Part shown: positions 9,380 through 19,346 of the stretch, piece after piece
How the letters are laid out: each line of letters starts with the position of its first letter
Position numbering within the stretch: the stretch's first letter is position 1
NCBI GenBank assembly: GCA_050950025.1
Contig: JBMNGW010000001.1
Coordinates: 1 to 64,000 of the forward strand
DNA length: 64,000 nt
Direction: 5' to 3'
Source of the DNA: JBMNGW01 sp050950025
GTDB lineage: Bacteria > Spirochaetota > Spirochaetia > Sphaerochaetales > Sphaerochaetaceae
The notes under the pieces: generated by a model
Database searches by the model: none
What the model was told of the DNA's origin: nothing
Seen by the model: the letters and a program-made list of their open reading frames with translations, nothing else
Made by a program: the position numbers and the translations under genes

Positions 9380-10170
9380 AGCTTTTCCTTTGAGCGTTCA
9401 ATGTACCCTTCATACAGTTCTCCGTTGTGACAAATGGTTGTACTTCCTTTCCATTGCAACTCTTTTTCACACTCTTGAGCCAATACTTTCGGATGGTTGT
9501 TCACTTTTGACAAGTGGCAAAAATAGAGTTTGGCATGCGGTAAGGGGGGGCATTTGTTCAGTAATTCAATAACTTCGTTGTTTGATAAATGGCCCTGTTT
9601 ACCGGCAATACGCTTTTTCAGAAAAGGGGGATACGGACCACGTAAGAGCATTGTTTCATCGTAATTTGCTTCCATAAACAACACATCACTTTGCTGAATC
9701 AACGCATGAGCTTCCACTGGAATTGTTCCTGTGTCAGTAATTACCGTAATTTGCCTACCGCCTACGTGAATGGCAAATCCCACAGAAAAAGGGCTGTCAT
9801 GGCTCGTTGGGAAACTGGTGATGCTAAACTCACCTACGGTAAAAGGGGCACCTGGGACAAATCCATTAAGAAGATCATCAGGAATTGCCAATGCTAAAAG
9901 CTCTGCATCCTGGGTCTGTACCAATTTTTCATGCAGCCATACAGGCTTTTTCTGACGGCGAGCAAACACCCCTGCTCCTCGGCTATGATCGGGATGTAAA
10001 TGCGTTAAGCACAACCCGCCAACAGCCTCAATGGTTGAGCCGACTTGCTGAATCCGCTTAGCAATCTCTTTAAGGCTGAAACCGGCATCTATGAGCAATG
10101 CTGAGCTCTTGGTGCGAAACAGGTAACTATTGCCGTTTGATCCACTGCCAAGGACAGAGTAGTGAATCAT
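9376..10170 (-). CDS. MBL-fold metallo-hydrolase, YycJ/WalJ-like
   Basis: The 264-residue metallo-beta-lactamase-fold protein carries the metal-binding motif THLHPDHSRG near residue 57, a second ligand cluster around TDTGTIP and EANYD, and a late HLSNNE segment. The pattern resembles YycJ (WalJ), which in Firmicutes is linked to DNA processing and the WalRK neighbourhood. Here no WalRK genes are seen, so only the fold-level assignment is secure. It overlaps both neighbours by four bases, indicating an operon. Confidence 0.85.
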   Translation of the reverse strand: MIHYSVLGSGSNGNSYLFRTKSSALLIDAGFSLKEIAKRIQQVGSTIEAVGGLCLTHLHPDHSRGAGVFARRQKKPVWLHEKLVQTQDAELLALAIPDDLLNGFVPGAPFTVGEFSITSFPTSHDSPFSVGFAIHVGGRQITVITDTGTIPVEAHALIQQSDVLFMEANYDETMLLRGPYPPFLKKRIAGKQGHLSNNEVIELLNKCPPLPHAKLYFCHLSKVNNHPKVLAQECEKELQWKGSTTICHNGELYEGYIERSKEKL

Positions 10171-10505
10171 GCTAGCGAGTCCTTGGCTAGTATAAAAGCT
10201 TCATCAAAATGGGCAAGAACACGATGCCCCCTTTTTAGCAGGGGAGTTTTCAAAAGTTGTGGGTGTTCTTTGAGCTCTTCGATGGGGTCAAATTCACGCC
10301 ACTGGTACCCGTTTTTCTTGTAATATGTGCTGCTTGTATCTATCAGCGAATCGGCATCCAAAGCGGCAAAAATCTTTTTCCACTCCCCTTCGGACAATGA
10401 GCGCGCTTTCAGATCAACAAACTGAAAGGCTACAGAGCGCTCTTGGCAAAAGCGGACAGCTTTACGAGTTTGAGTACAACCTAATGTTCCAATAATTTGC
10501 AGCAC
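10167..10505 (-). CDS. ArsC/Spx-family thioredoxin-fold protein
   Basis: This small protein (112 residues from the GTG at 10505) has the ArsC/Spx/YffB architecture: an N-terminal beta strand, a CTQTRK active-site loop with one redox Cys, and the C-terminal PLLKRG segment. Spx proper uses CxxC, so this is closer to the YffB/ArsC-like group. Arsenate reduction is not implied because the arsenate-binding Arg pattern is not clear. GGAGG lies five bases before the GTG; an upstream in-frame GTG (10517) would place that site inside the gene. First gene of a three-gene overlapping operon, divergent from asnS. Confidence 0.82.
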   Translation of the reverse strand: MLQIIGTLGCTQTRKAVRFCQERSVAFQFVDLKARSLSEGEWKKIFAALDADSLIDTSSTYYKKNGYQWREFDPIEELKEHPQLLKTPLLKRGHRVLAHFDEAFILAKDSLA

Positions 10506-10521
10506 ACCTGCCTCCACAGCT

Positions 10522-10551
10522 ACTATAAGGGATTAGCGATATGAACGTCCA
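10522..10551 (-). promoter_or_regulatory. Candidate promoter of the ArsC-like / MBL / acyl-CoA synthetase operon
   Basis: Minus-strand TGGACG (10551-10546) and TATAGT (10527-10522) are separated by 18 bases. The transcript would start near 10515, on the ribosome binding site region, so the placement is imperfect. I saw no equally good candidate for the divergent asnS in the remaining gap. Confidence 0.25.
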
Positions 10552-10618
10552 GCATCCTTTCATAGTTGACAAGCCTCCGTTAAACATGAAACAGTGCGCA
10601 CATACAAGGAGCCTTATT

Positions 10619-12007
10619 ATGAGCGAGCGGATTTCCACTCTGTTGCAACACACACCCAGTACCCAAACCATCACTGCCGAAGGGTGGGTTAAAACAAAAC
10701 GACAAAGCAAGAACGTTACGTTTTTAGAATTGACTGATGGTTCAACCCTTAAAGGGCTGCAAGTAGTCATCGACATGAATACGTTTGCTGATTCTGATGT
10801 GCTTTCTCGTATCACTACCGGAGCCGCCATTAGCTGCCGCGGAGTGCTTGTTGCTTCAATCGGAGGCGCTCAGAACGTTGAGCTCTCTGCTGATGAGATT
10901 GTGTTGCACGGTGAATCTCCTGTAGACAGTTATCCGTTACAGAAAAAGCGCCACTCTTTTGAGTACTTAAGAGAAATTGCCCACCTTAGACCCCGCACTA
11001 ATACGATGGGTGCTGTTGCCCGCGTGCGGCATGCCGTCAGCTACGCCATTCACACCTTTTTCAATGATAAAGGGTTTTATTACATCCATACTCCAATTAT
11101 TAGCACCAGCGACGCCGAGGGAGCGGGAGACCAATTTTTGGTCACAACACTTGATTTAAATACCGTTCCTAAAACAGAAGATAATAAAGTCGATTACGGA
11201 GCCGATTTCTTTGGCGAGAAAGCTCACTTAACGGTTAGTGGACAGCTTCAAGGAGAGGCCTATGCCATGGCCTTAAAAGACATCTACACTTTTGGGCCGA
11301 CCTTCAGAGCAGAGAACTCCAATACAAAGCGTCATTTAAGTGAGTTTTGGATGATTGAACCGGAGATGGCTTTTTGCACCCTGGAAGGAAACATGGCTTT
11401 AGCTGAAGAATTTCTAAAGTATGTCTTCTCCTATGTTTTAGAACACTGTGCCGAAGATATGGAGTTTTTCTCTCAATGGATTGAAAAAGGCGTTTCACAG
11501 GCCTTGCAAAATGTTATTGAGACCCCCTTCAATCACATTAGCTACACCGATGCAGTAGAACAACTCATTAAAAATAACAAAGAGTTTGCCTACCCTGTCC
11601 ATTGGGGGTGCGACTTGCAAACTGAACATGAACGATTTTTGACAGAGAAAGTGTTCAATGGACCGGTTATTGTTACCGATTATCCCAAAGAAATTAAAGC
11701 TTTTTACATGAAACTCAACCCCGATGGAAAAACTGTCAGAGCAATGGATGTCCTCGTGCCTCGATTAGGAGAAATCATCGGAGGAAGTGAAAGAGAGAGC
11801 CGTTTAGATGTGCTTGTGGCAAATATGGAGGCTTTGAAACTCGACCCGGCCGACTATTGGTGGTACTTAGACTTGCGTCGCTATGGCAGTGTCCCCCACT
11901 CCGGCTTTGGCTTGGGATTTGATCGGGCAATTCAATACATCACCGGAATGCAGAACATCAGAGATGTCATTCCCTTCCCTCGAGCAGCAAAGCAGGCAGC
12001 TTTTTAA
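10619..12007 (+). CDS. asnS: Asparagine--tRNA ligase
   Basis: This class II aminoacyl-tRNA synthetase charges tRNA-Asn with asparagine. From the ATG at 10619, preceded by AAGGAG eight bases upstream, the protein has 462 residues, close to the E. coli enzyme. An N-terminal OB-fold anticodon-binding domain occupies about residues 1-110. The catalytic core shows motif 2 (TFRAENSNTKRHLSEFWMIEPE) and motif 3 (GFGLGFDRAIQY) near the C-terminus. Upstream in-frame ATGs lack a ribosome site. The presence of AsnS implies direct Asn charging. The 3' end overlaps the convergent LuxR-type gene by 41 bases. Confidence 0.96.
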   Translation: MSERISTLLQHTPSTQTITAEGWVKTKRQSKNVTFLELTDGSTLKGLQVVIDMNTFADSDVLSRITTGAAISCRGVLVASIGGAQNVELSADEIVLHGESPVDSYPLQKKRHSFEYLREIAHLRPRTNTMGAVARVRHAVSYAIHTFFNDKGFYYIHTPIISTSDAEGAGDQFLVTTLDLNTVPKTEDNKVDYGADFFGEKAHLTVSGQLQGEAYAMALKDIYTFGPTFRAENSNTKRHLSEFWMIEPEMAFCTLEGNMALAEEFLKYVFSYVLEHCAEDMEFFSQWIEKGVSQALQNVIETPFNHISYTDAVEQLIKNNKEFAYPVHWGCDLQTEHERFLTEKVFNGPVIVTDYPKEIKAFYMKLNPDGKTVRAMDVLVPRLGEIIGGSERESRLDVLVANMEALKLDPADYWWYLDLRRYGSVPHSGFGLGFDRAIQYITGMQNIRDVIPFPRAAKQAAF

Positions 12008-12590
12008 CCGGTTGCAGCACGGCCCATAAGGCCAGTTGCTGCAGCGTCTTGGCCCCTGTTTTCAAACATAGGTTGCGTCGATGACTCATAACCGTGTGAA
12101 AGGAAATCCCCAACTGATAGGCTATCTCTTTGAGTGTTGAGCCTTGGGCCAATAAAACTAGTACTTCCTCTTCCCGTTTTGTCAGATTGGCCCCTAAACG
12201 AAAAGCAGATGAGTCTAAACTATAAGAAGGTAGACCCAGCAATTGAGAAACTGTGGCCACCGATTCTTCTATGCTACAAGATTGCATACAATTTGTTTCC
12301 AAGCGTAATGCAGAAACTGCCAACATCTGCATCTCAGCAGTCAATGAATTACTCACCATTTGGGCCAGTTGCGCCTCTTCTACTTGTGCTATTAAGCAAA
12401 CGCACAACTGAGCATTCATTTTATTGTGGCAGGCTTGGTCATACGTTAACAGTTCCACCGCTATTTCGTCATGCAAAAAAGAGGAGAGCCAGTAACGATA
12501 GGTTGTACCCAGCATCAGTGATTCGGCTACAACTGCAATATTTTTTGGTTTCACATACAATGAACGCGAAATAAAGAGCGCCTGCTTCAC
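11967..12590 (-). CDS. LuxR-type (GerE) helix-turn-helix transcriptional regulator
   Basis: The C-terminal 65 residues form a LuxR/GerE DNA-binding domain: LTKREEEVLVLLAQG, then KEIAYQLGISFHTVMSHRRN, the recognition helix. The N-terminal ~135 residues match no domain I know; they lack the receiver-domain DD..D..K pattern, so this may be a stand-alone regulator with an unknown sensor region. The GTG start (12590) overlaps the yaiI stop by four bases (GTGA), so it is translated from the yaiI message. Target genes are unknown. Confidence 0.85.
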   Translation of the reverse strand: MKQALFISRSLYVKPKNIAVVAESLMLGTTYRYWLSSFLHDEIAVELLTYDQACHNKMNAQLCVCLIAQVEEAQLAQMVSNSLTAEMQMLAVSALRLETNCMQSCSIEESVATVSQLLGLPSYSLDSSAFRLGANLTKREEEVLVLLAQGSTLKEIAYQLGISFHTVMSHRRNLCLKTGAKTLQQLALWAVLQPVKKLPALLLEGRE

Positions 12591-13066
12591 TGAATCACAA
12601 GGCGTGTCAATTCTCGGTCCAAGGCGTTGGCAAAGCCTTGAATCTCTTTGGGACCAAGAGGCCTTGTTTTTTGAGCATAGATTCCTTGTTCGCGCAAGTC
12701 GGTCATTAAATTACGCAAGGAAAGGCGTTCTTTCATGTTGTCTTTGGTGTACACTCCGCCTCGGTCATCTATGACAGTGAGATTCAACTCTACTAAGCGG
12801 TCGGCTAACACCATATCACGAGTTATAGCCAAAAGCCCAAAACCCTGTTTAGCGTAGGTAACGAGAGTATCATCAGCGCTATCGTCGCCTTTTTCTACAA
12901 CCAGCATCGATACAATTTCAGGATGCTGAGCTTCAATCACATCTGGCAAGCTACGATCGGCAACAAAGAGAGTGGGAATGTTACGCTTCAAAGCTGCTTT
13001 TAAAATAATTGCCCGCTGCGGCTTGGGACATGAATCGGCATCGACTAACAAAAGGGGTTGGCTCAT
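12587..13066 (-). CDS. yaiI: YaiI/YqxD family protein (DUF188)
   Basis: This 159-residue protein is of the UPF0178/YaiI family, a PIN-like fold of unproven function. It shows the family's N-terminal VDADSCP segment, the central VEKGDDSADD acidic motif and ITRDMVLADR. An AAGG lies seven bases upstream of the ATG. The ATG is the last base pair before the long direct repeat, so the repeat begins exactly at the gene's 5' flank and carries its ribosome site and promoter region. Confidence 0.88.
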   Translation of the reverse strand: MSQPLLLVDADSCPKPQRAIILKAALKRNIPTLFVADRSLPDVIEAQHPEIVSMLVVEKGDDSADDTLVTYAKQGFGLLAITRDMVLADRLVELNLTVIDDRGGVYTKDNMKERLSLRNLMTDLREQGIYAQKTRPLGPKEIQGFANALDRELTRLVIQ

Positions 13067-13086
13067 AATTTACCTTACGAAAGTGG

Positions 13087-13104
13087 TCTCTTTTGGTCAA
13101 GAGA
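13087..13104. promoter_or_regulatory. Inverted repeat upstream of the pfp promoter
   Basis: TCTCTT and AAGAGA form a perfect 6-bp inverted repeat with a six-base spacer, 17 bases upstream of the pfp -35 box and near the divergent yaiI start. It could be an operator between the divergent genes. The same repeat is present in the right copy at 16050-16067. Confidence 0.3.
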
Positions 13105-13120
13105 AACAAAATGGCTCCCC

Positions 13121-13150
13121 TTGCATCGGATCTGCAAAATCAACTATAGT
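13121..13150 (+). promoter_or_regulatory. pfp promoter, left copy
   Basis: TTGCAT (13121-13126) and TATAGT (13145-13150) are 18 bases apart, about 47 bases ahead of the start codon. Identical to the promoter of the intact gene at 16084-16113. In this copy it now transcribes the truncated pfp and reads toward the transposase gene. Confidence 0.55.
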
Positions 13151-13196
13151 TGTAGCATAAGAAGCACTACAAGCCGCACAAATAAGGAGTTACACG

Positions 13197-13972
<776 letters not shown>

Positions 13973-14130
13973 TAGTTTTGCAGTTGTCTTAGAATTCATG
14001 AAGTACTAATTTTTTGCATTGCAAAAAGCAGAGTATTTTTTTATAGTTTTTTAAAAACATTTAGTTTAAAGGTGTTGCGTGGTGTATACATGTTTTATCT
14101 TTGGTTGTATACTTGCTTAGGAGGTCTGCT

Positions 14131-15933
14131 ATGCATGTCAATCAAATGTTCGAAAAGAAAACAGGACGCTATTTACTCCAGTTCCAGGAAAACGTTCGCA
14201 TAAAAGGGAAAACCAAAACGCGCACGGTAGAAACGATTGGCTACTTAGATGAGCTGGAAAAACTCTATGACAATCCTGTTGCTCATTTCAAAGAAATTGC
14301 CAAAACACGGACTGCAGACCAAAAAAGAACTTATACAATACATCTTGATGAGCATTACAGCTTTGACCAAGAGTATGTCAGAGCAGATCAAAATAGCCAT
14401 CAAACTAAAGGCGAGGTACTAGCTTTTGGTATGATGCCACTCTCTTTAATCTATCATGAGCTGGAAATTGACTACTTTATGAATAATCGTCGTAGATACA
14501 CTAAAGCTCGGTACAACCACAACACCATCTTTCAGTTATTGGTCTATGGAAGGATTTTGTTTCCCTGTTCAAAGATAGGTACGTGGAGAAGCAGACAACA
14601 ACTTATTGGTAAGATGGATTTTAGCGAACATGATGTATACCGAAGCTTAGCTTTCTTCGCTTCCCATAAAACGGCTTTGCTACGCCATTTACATAAGAGA
14701 GTGAGCGCTCTATACGGCAGAGACACCTCTTTGATGTATTACGATGTGACTAACTACTATTGGGAAACCGATGAAGATGATTGTTTTCGTAAGCGTGGAG
14801 TGAGCAAAGAGCATCGTCCTGAACCGATTGTGCAAATGGGTCTGTTAATGGACGAGCGGGGTCTGCCCATTAGTTATGGACTATTTGCTGGTAACATCAA
14901 CGATACACTTACCTTCTCTCCAATGATGGGAGAAGTAGATGAGACTTTAGAGGTTAGAAATGTCATCTATATAGCAGACAAGGCGATGATGAGTGGAGAC
15001 AACCGCGTTGAGGTGCTTGTCAACAAAGGTGGGTATGTGTTCAGTTCCTCGGTAAGAAAAGCCAATGCACAGACAAGGAAATTCATTTTAGATGACAACG
15101 GCTATGAATATTCTCCTGATGAGACGAGCAAGTATAAGAGTCGTATTCTACCGGTGGAGGTACAGGTAACCGATTTCTCTACAGGCACAAAGCGCAAGCT
15201 CATCATCAATGAGCGGCAGATTGTAATGTGGAGCAAGAAGTACCAAGATAAGACCCGCTATGAGCGTCAACAGGCTCTGCAAAAGGCTTCAGATCATGGT
15301 ACTGCGGAGAATAACCATGCAGCTAACAAATACTTCAAAAAGGTTGTCGTAAACAAAGTCGATGGACAGATTGTTGAACATAAAGAGTATGTGCGAGTGC
15401 TTGATGACGATCTATTGAGCAAGGATGAACAGCTGGATGGCTATTACCTTATCTGTACCAATGTCGTTGGTCTGCAACACGATGAGAAGCCTTTTACTGG
15501 CTCTTCACGCTTTCTGGACGACAACATGATTCAACTGAACAGGGTTGTGGATGATCGACATATTATTGAGATGTACCAAGGGTTATGGCAAATAGAGGAT
15601 ACTTTTCGTCTTACCAAGAGCATACTCAAAGCCCGCCCTGTGTATGTGGTTAATGAAACAAGTATTGAAGCACATTTTCTAAGCTGTTTTGTAGCTCTGT
15701 TGGTATTGCGTATTTTAGAGTTGAAAACAGACAGATCCTTTGAAATGGGAAAAATGATGCATGATTTACGTAATCTTCAGCTGAGTGAGGATATTGATGA
15801 CATCTATCGCTTAAATAATGCAACTAACATCATCAAAAGGATTGGTGAATACTTAGATTTAGATATGCATAAGATACGCTACACAATGACAGAGTTAAAG
15901 AAGATGGTGGCAAAAACCAAGAAAACACACTGA
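14131..15933 (+). CDS. IS1634-family DDE transposase
   Basis: The 600-residue transposase is intact. The likely catalytic triad is Asp205 (YYDVTNYY), Asp283 (YIADKAMM) and Glu489 (LWQIEDTF). The last motif follows the IS4-superfamily spacing Y(2)x(3)E(6)K, with Leu in place of the usual Arg (YQGLWQIE, then Lys496). The N-terminal GKTKTRTVETIGYLDEL segment is typical of the family. AGGAGGT lies four bases before the ATG; an upstream in-frame TTG (14101) would place that site inside the gene. An uninterrupted frame and near-identical flanks suggest recent activity. Confidence 0.93.
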   Translation: MHVNQMFEKKTGRYLLQFQENVRIKGKTKTRTVETIGYLDELEKLYDNPVAHFKEIAKTRTADQKRTYTIHLDEHYSFDQEYVRADQNSHQTKGEVLAFGMMPLSLIYHELEIDYFMNNRRRYTKARYNHNTIFQLLVYGRILFPCSKIGTWRSRQQLIGKMDFSEHDVYRSLAFFASHKTALLRHLHKRVSALYGRDTSLMYYDVTNYYWETDEDDCFRKRGVSKEHRPEPIVQMGLLMDERGLPISYGLFAGNINDTLTFSPMMGEVDETLEVRNVIYIADKAMMSGDNRVEVLVNKGGYVFSSSVRKANAQTRKFILDDNGYEYSPDETSKYKSRILPVEVQVTDFSTGTKRKLIINERQIVMWSKKYQDKTRYERQQALQKASDHGTAENNHAANKYFKKVVVNKVDGQIVEHKEYVRVLDDDLLSKDEQLDGYYLICTNVVGLQHDEKPFTGSSRFLDDNMIQLNRVVDDRHIIEMYQGLWQIEDTFRLTKSILKARPVYVVNETSIEAHFLSCFVALLVLRILELKTDRSFEMGKMMHDLRNLQLSEDIDDIYRLNNATNIIKRIGEYLDLDMHKIRYTMTELKKMVAKTKKTH

Positions 15934-15953
15934 CACTGTACAAGAAAATGTTG

Positions 15954-16007
15954 TGACCCTGGCCGATTATTCTCTTTCAGAGTAAATCGTTAGGGTCAGT
16001 TTTTTTT
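15954..16007 (+). terminator. Rho-independent terminator at the right end of the IS
   Basis: TGACCCT (15954-15960) pairs with AGGGTCA (15992-15998), with inner pairing CGATT/AATCG, followed by eight T (16000-16007). It would stop transposase transcription, and read-through from the left pfp promoter, before the intact pfp. Confidence 0.75.
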
Positions 16008-16029
16008 GGATTACACTGCAAAAGTTCGG

Positions 16030-16933
16030 AATTTACCTTACGAAAGTGGTCTCTTTTGGTCAAGAGAAACAAAATGGCTCCCCTTGCATCGGATCTGCAA
16101 AATCAACTATAGTTGTAGCATAAGAAGCACTACAAGCCGCACAAATAAGGAGTTACACGATGACAAAATCCCCTCTTCAGCTCGCTCGCTATGCCTACCA
16201 GCCCAAGCAGCCAAAACTGTTTGAACTGCCGATTCATTCGATTGGAGTTTTAAGTGGGCAGCCAACTGAAGCATCAAGTGACCAAGAAGCTATTAAGAAG
16301 TTGTTCCCCAACACCTATGGTTTGCCGGCTGTCAGTTTTGTCGAATTGGACAAAGAGCGCACCTACGAAGCAATCACTGTGGGTGTCATCCTTTCCGGTG
16401 GCCAGGCCCCCGGCGGACACAACGTCATCAGTGGCCTGTTTGATGCCCTTAAAAAAGCTCATTCGGCTTCCAAACTAATCGGTTTTCTTAACGGTCCCGA
16501 TGGGATTTTAAAAGATCAGACACTTGAACTGACACAGTCCATTATTGATGAATTCCGTAACACAGGCGGTTTTGATATCATCGGTAGTGGCAGGACTAAA
16601 CTTGAAACGACTGACGACTTTGAACAAGTTGCAACGGTTTGCCAAAAACACGGTATCAACGCCATTGTCATTATTGGCGGAGATGACTCAAACACCAATG
16701 CCGCTGTTTTAGCTGAATATTTCATTAAAACCAAAAGAGCAATTACTGTTGTTGGGTGTCCTAAAACCATCGATGGTGATTTAAAAAACGAGCATATTGA
16801 AATCTCCTTTGGTTTTGACACTGCCACCAAAACCTACAGCGAATTAATCGGCAATATTATGCGCGATGCAATGAGTGCCAAAAAATATTGGCATTTTATT
16901 AAATTGATGGGCCGCAGTGCCAGCCACATTGCT
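16030..16933. repeat. Right copy of the ~904-bp direct repeat
   Basis: This copy matches 13067-13969 except for one extra A in the poly-A run after 16642. It restores the complete upstream region and the 5' part of pfp, so the downstream gene is whole. It also holds an orphan copy of the yaiI 5' flank, pointing leftward into the end of the IS. Confidence 0.95.
16084..16113 (+). promoter_or_regulatory. pfp promoter, right (functional) copy
   Basis: TTGCAT-18-TATAGT, identical to the left copy, drives the intact gene. The -10 lies in a short palindrome (AACTATAGTT). AAGGAG follows nine bases ahead of the ATG at 16160. Confidence 0.55.
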
Positions 16934-17815
16934 TTAGAATGTGCTTTGGCCACCCACCCCAATGCTGCTTTGATTAGCGAAGAAATTGAGCAGAATAACA
17001 CAAGTTTAGATGAAATTGTCGATTCATTAGCCGATGTTGTGGCCAAACGCGCTGATAAAGGGATGAATTATGGCATCGTTTTGATTCCCGAAGGATTGGT
17101 TGAATTTATTCCTGAAGTAAAAGCGTTGATTGGAGAATTAAATACTCTGCTTGCCAGAACTGCTGATGATTATGGAAAGCTCAAAGAATGGGAGCAGCAA
17201 AAAGAGTTCATTGCCAGCCGACTAGATGAAAAAAATAAACATGTTTTTACCACACTGCCTGTGGATATCCAAAAGCAACTGTTAATGGACCGCGATCCGC
17301 ATGGCAATGTGCAGGTTTCCCGTATTGAAACAGAGAAGATGTTGATTCATATGGTAGAAACCCGCCTTGAACAAAAACGAAAACAAGGAACTTATGCAGG
17401 AGCTTTTGCTGCTATCAACCACTTCTTTGGCTATGAAGGACGATGTGCTTTCCCCTCCAATTTTGATGCCGATTACTGCTATAACTTGGGATACAACGCC
17501 TTTTTACTGGTTGCCAACAACTGCTCTGGCTATATCTCTTCCGTTACCGGCTTGACCAAAAAAGCCAGTATGTGGCAGGCAGGCGGTATTCCTATCACTA
17601 TGATGATGAATATGGAGATGCGTCACGGAGAACCCAAAAGTGTTATCAGAAAAGCTTTAGTTGAACTTGAAGGCAAGCCCTTTCAGTACTTTGCTTCTCA
17701 ACGCACCACGTGGGCTCTGGAGTCCAATTACCTTTATCCGGGAGCTATTCAATACTACGGACCAACAGAGGTATGTGATGCAATCACAAAAACATTAGAG
17801 CTGGAACAGCAGTAA
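16160..17815 (+). CDS. pfp: Diphosphate--fructose-6-phosphate 1-phosphotransferase (PPi-PFK, long type)
   Basis: The enzyme phosphorylates fructose 6-phosphate with pyrophosphate, reversibly, in glycolysis. The 551-residue length and motif set are those of the long PPi-dependent clade found in spirochaetes, chlamydiae and plants. Visible are [10 protein letters not shown] near residue 80, GGDDSNTN with Asp175-Asp176 (the second Asp is the PPi-specificity mark), and the catalytic P201-KTIDGDL with Lys202, Asp205 and Asp207. AAGGAG precedes the ATG. The gene is complete only because the duplication accompanying the IS insertion recreated its first 258 codons and promoter. A hairpin terminator follows. 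Confidence 0.96.
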   Translation: MTKSPLQLARYAYQPKQPKLFELPIHSIGVLSGQPTEASSDQEAIKKLFPNTYGLPAVSFVELDKERTYEAITVGVILSGGQAPGGHNVISGLFDALKKAHSASKLIGFLNGPDGILKDQTLELTQSIIDEFRNTGGFDIIGSGRTKLETTDDFEQVATVCQKHGINAIVIIGGDDSNTNAAVLAEYFIKTKRAITVVGCPKTIDGDLKNEHIEISFGFDTATKTYSELIGNIMRDAMSAKKYWHFIKLMGRSASHIALECALATHPNAALISEEIEQNNTSLDEIVDSLADVVAKRADKGMNYGIVLIPEGLVEFIPEVKALIGELNTLLARTADDYGKLKEWEQQKEFIASRLDEKNKHVFTTLPVDIQKQLLMDRDPHGNVQVSRIETEKMLIHMVETRLEQKRKQGTYAGAFAAINHFFGYEGRCAFPSNFDADYCYNLGYNAFLLVANNCSGYISSVTGLTKKASMWQAGGIPITMMMNMEMRHGEPKSVIRKALVELEGKPFQYFASQRTTWALESNYLYPGAIQYYGPTEVCDAITKTLELEQQ

Positions 17816-17831
17816 AAACCAATAAAGATAC

Positions 17832-17869
17832 AAAAGCAGCGAATCTAAAAAGATTTTCGCTGCTTTTTT
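17832..17869 (+). terminator. Rho-independent terminator after pfp
   Basis: AGCAGCGAA (17835-17843) pairs perfectly with TTCGCTGCT (17856-17864), with extra TCT/AGA pairing inside, followed by six T. The A-rich left flank means it can also work for the convergent Fe-ADH gene. Confidence 0.85.
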
Positions 17870-17875
17870 CTTGTA

Positions 17876-19021
17876 CTAAAGTTCTTGCAAAATCCGTAGC
17901 AAAGTAGCTTCGCTTAATTCAAGTGGACTGTCGCGCTTAACGTTATGTTTTGATAATTGCACTAATTGTTCATCACTAAAGCCATAACTAGCTAATGAAG
18001 GAAAATCGGCTAAATCGGTTAACTCAGCTAAAAACTCAAAGGGATCGGCATTCCATCTTTGGCCAACTGTGTTCATATCTAGCAAAAAAGATGAATCAGA
18101 TGAAGCGACTTCTTTTAAGGCCTTGTTAATAGGAGAAGTGAGCATCCCACAAGCCACTCCGTGAGGAATGTGGTGTAAAGCTCCCATCGGACCGGCAAGG
18201 CCATGAACATAGCCCAATCCGGCATTGGCAATGGCGATGCCAGATATGTAAGCCCCATATGCTGCATCGGAGCGTAGTTCAACTGTATCTGCTTCAGTTG
18301 TTAAAATGGTGTGAAGTGCTTTACCCAACAGCTCAATAGCTTTAAGTGCCAGAGATTGAATAAAGCAGTTGGTTCTGACCGACACATAAGCTTCTAATAA
18401 CTGCGTTAAGGCATCCATACCACTGGCTGCTGTTTGCTTTTTCGGTAAGCCGATGGCCAACAGAGGATCAATGACTACATAATCGGGAGCATAGGCACTA
18501 TGGCGCAGTGATTTTTTAAAGCCAGAGGGCCCTACTTGAGAAATGACGGCATTGGTTGTTGCTTCACTGCCGGTTCCTGCAGTAGTGGGAGCCAGATAAA
18601 GAGGCATTCTAGTCTCAGGAGCTTTTTTAGTCCCTACCCCTTCCAAATACTCTTGGACCGAAGGTTTTCCCCCTTTTCTCCAAAGAGGGACCATAACCGC
18701 TGCGGCTTTGGCCGTATCAAGAACGCTTCCCCCGCCAAGGCCAATAACCACATCGGCCTTAGTGTTGGCAATAGCTGAACTCATCTCATCAACCGATTGT
18801 ACCGTGGGCTCTCCGCTAACTATTGACACGTCCCATCGTAGCTTAGCCTCTTGTAAAGCAATCTCAAAAGCGGCAAAGTTGTCACTTTTAGCAACTGTTT
18901 TACTGCACAGTAGTGCCACATGGTGCTGATTCTGTTGGCTAGCTTGGTTAGCCAGAAGATGAAGCTTCCCTTCACCAAAGCTGAGGTTTACCGGAGCAAA
19001 GACATCAAATGCGCGCCTCAT
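17876..19021 (-). CDS. Iron-containing alcohol dehydrogenase family protein
   Basis: This 381-residue group III (Fe-ADH) oxidoreductase probably reduces an aldehyde or ketone with NAD(P)H in fermentation. The nucleotide-binding GLGGGSVLDTAK is near residue 95, and PTTAGTGSEAT near 145. Metal ligands by comparison with FucO are Asp203 (GMDAL), the next position, normally His, which is Gln207 here (ALTQLLEAY), then His in YVHG and His in IPHG. I recall a subgroup with this Gln, so the metal may differ from Fe(II). Its AAGGAGG ribosome site lies inside the last codons of yhbY, four bases upstream, so the two are probably cotranscribed. Confidence 0.88.
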   Translation of the reverse strand: MRRAFDVFAPVNLSFGEGKLHLLANQASQQNQHHVALLCSKTVAKSDNFAAFEIALQEAKLRWDVSIVSGEPTVQSVDEMSSAIANTKADVVIGLGGGSVLDTAKAAAVMVPLWRKGGKPSVQEYLEGVGTKKAPETRMPLYLAPTTAGTGSEATTNAVISQVGPSGFKKSLRHSAYAPDYVVIDPLLAIGLPKKQTAASGMDALTQLLEAYVSVRTNCFIQSLALKAIELLGKALHTILTTEADTVELRSDAAYGAYISGIAIANAGLGYVHGLAGPMGALHHIPHGVACGMLTSPINKALKEVASSDSSFLLDMNTVGQRWNADPFEFLAELTDLADFPSLASYGFSDEQLVQLSKHNVKRDSPLELSEATLLRILQEL

Positions 19022-19025
19022 TGAT

Positions 19026-19334
19026 TTACCTCCTTCCCATCTTTTTGGGGATGTGGATAATCTGCTTTATAGGATCGGTATTTTGCCGAAAGATGATGGC
19101 AATATGGCCAATAATGGCCACAACCTCGGCGTTGAGGCTACTGGCCAAAGAGGTGGCAATTTCATCCATCTTGTCGTGGAAGTCTTGGAATTTGACTTTC
19201 ACCAATTCATGAGAGACTAAAGCCTGCTCTAAAGCTTTGCTAATTCGCTCGTCCGGGCCTTGCTTGCCAACCATAACAACTGGTTTCAAGTCATGGGCCC
19301 GACGGCGTAAAAATTTTCTTGTTGTGCTGTCCAT
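19026..19334 (-). CDS. yhbY: YhbY-like CRM-domain RNA-binding protein
   Basis: The 102-residue protein consists of a single CRS1-YhbY (CRM) domain. It has the N-terminal RRRAHDLKPVVMVGKQG with the GxxG-type loop and the C-terminal VVAIIGHIAIIFRQN strand-helix pair. E. coli YhbY associates with pre-50S ribosomal subunits, so a role in large-subunit assembly is likely. It lies 12 bases downstream of the acyl-CoA synthetase gene and immediately before the Fe-ADH gene. Confidence 0.92.
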   Translation of the reverse strand: MDSTTRKFLRRRAHDLKPVVMVGKQGPDERISKALEQALVSHELVKVKFQDFHDKMDEIATSLASSLNAEVVAIIGHIAIIFRQNTDPIKQIIHIPKKMGRR

Positions 19335-19346
19335 ACAGCTAGAGTA

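Noticed and set aside
14101..14130. TTG start for the transposase
   Set aside because: It would put the AGGAGGT ribosome site inside the coding region; ATG 14131 is four bases after that site.
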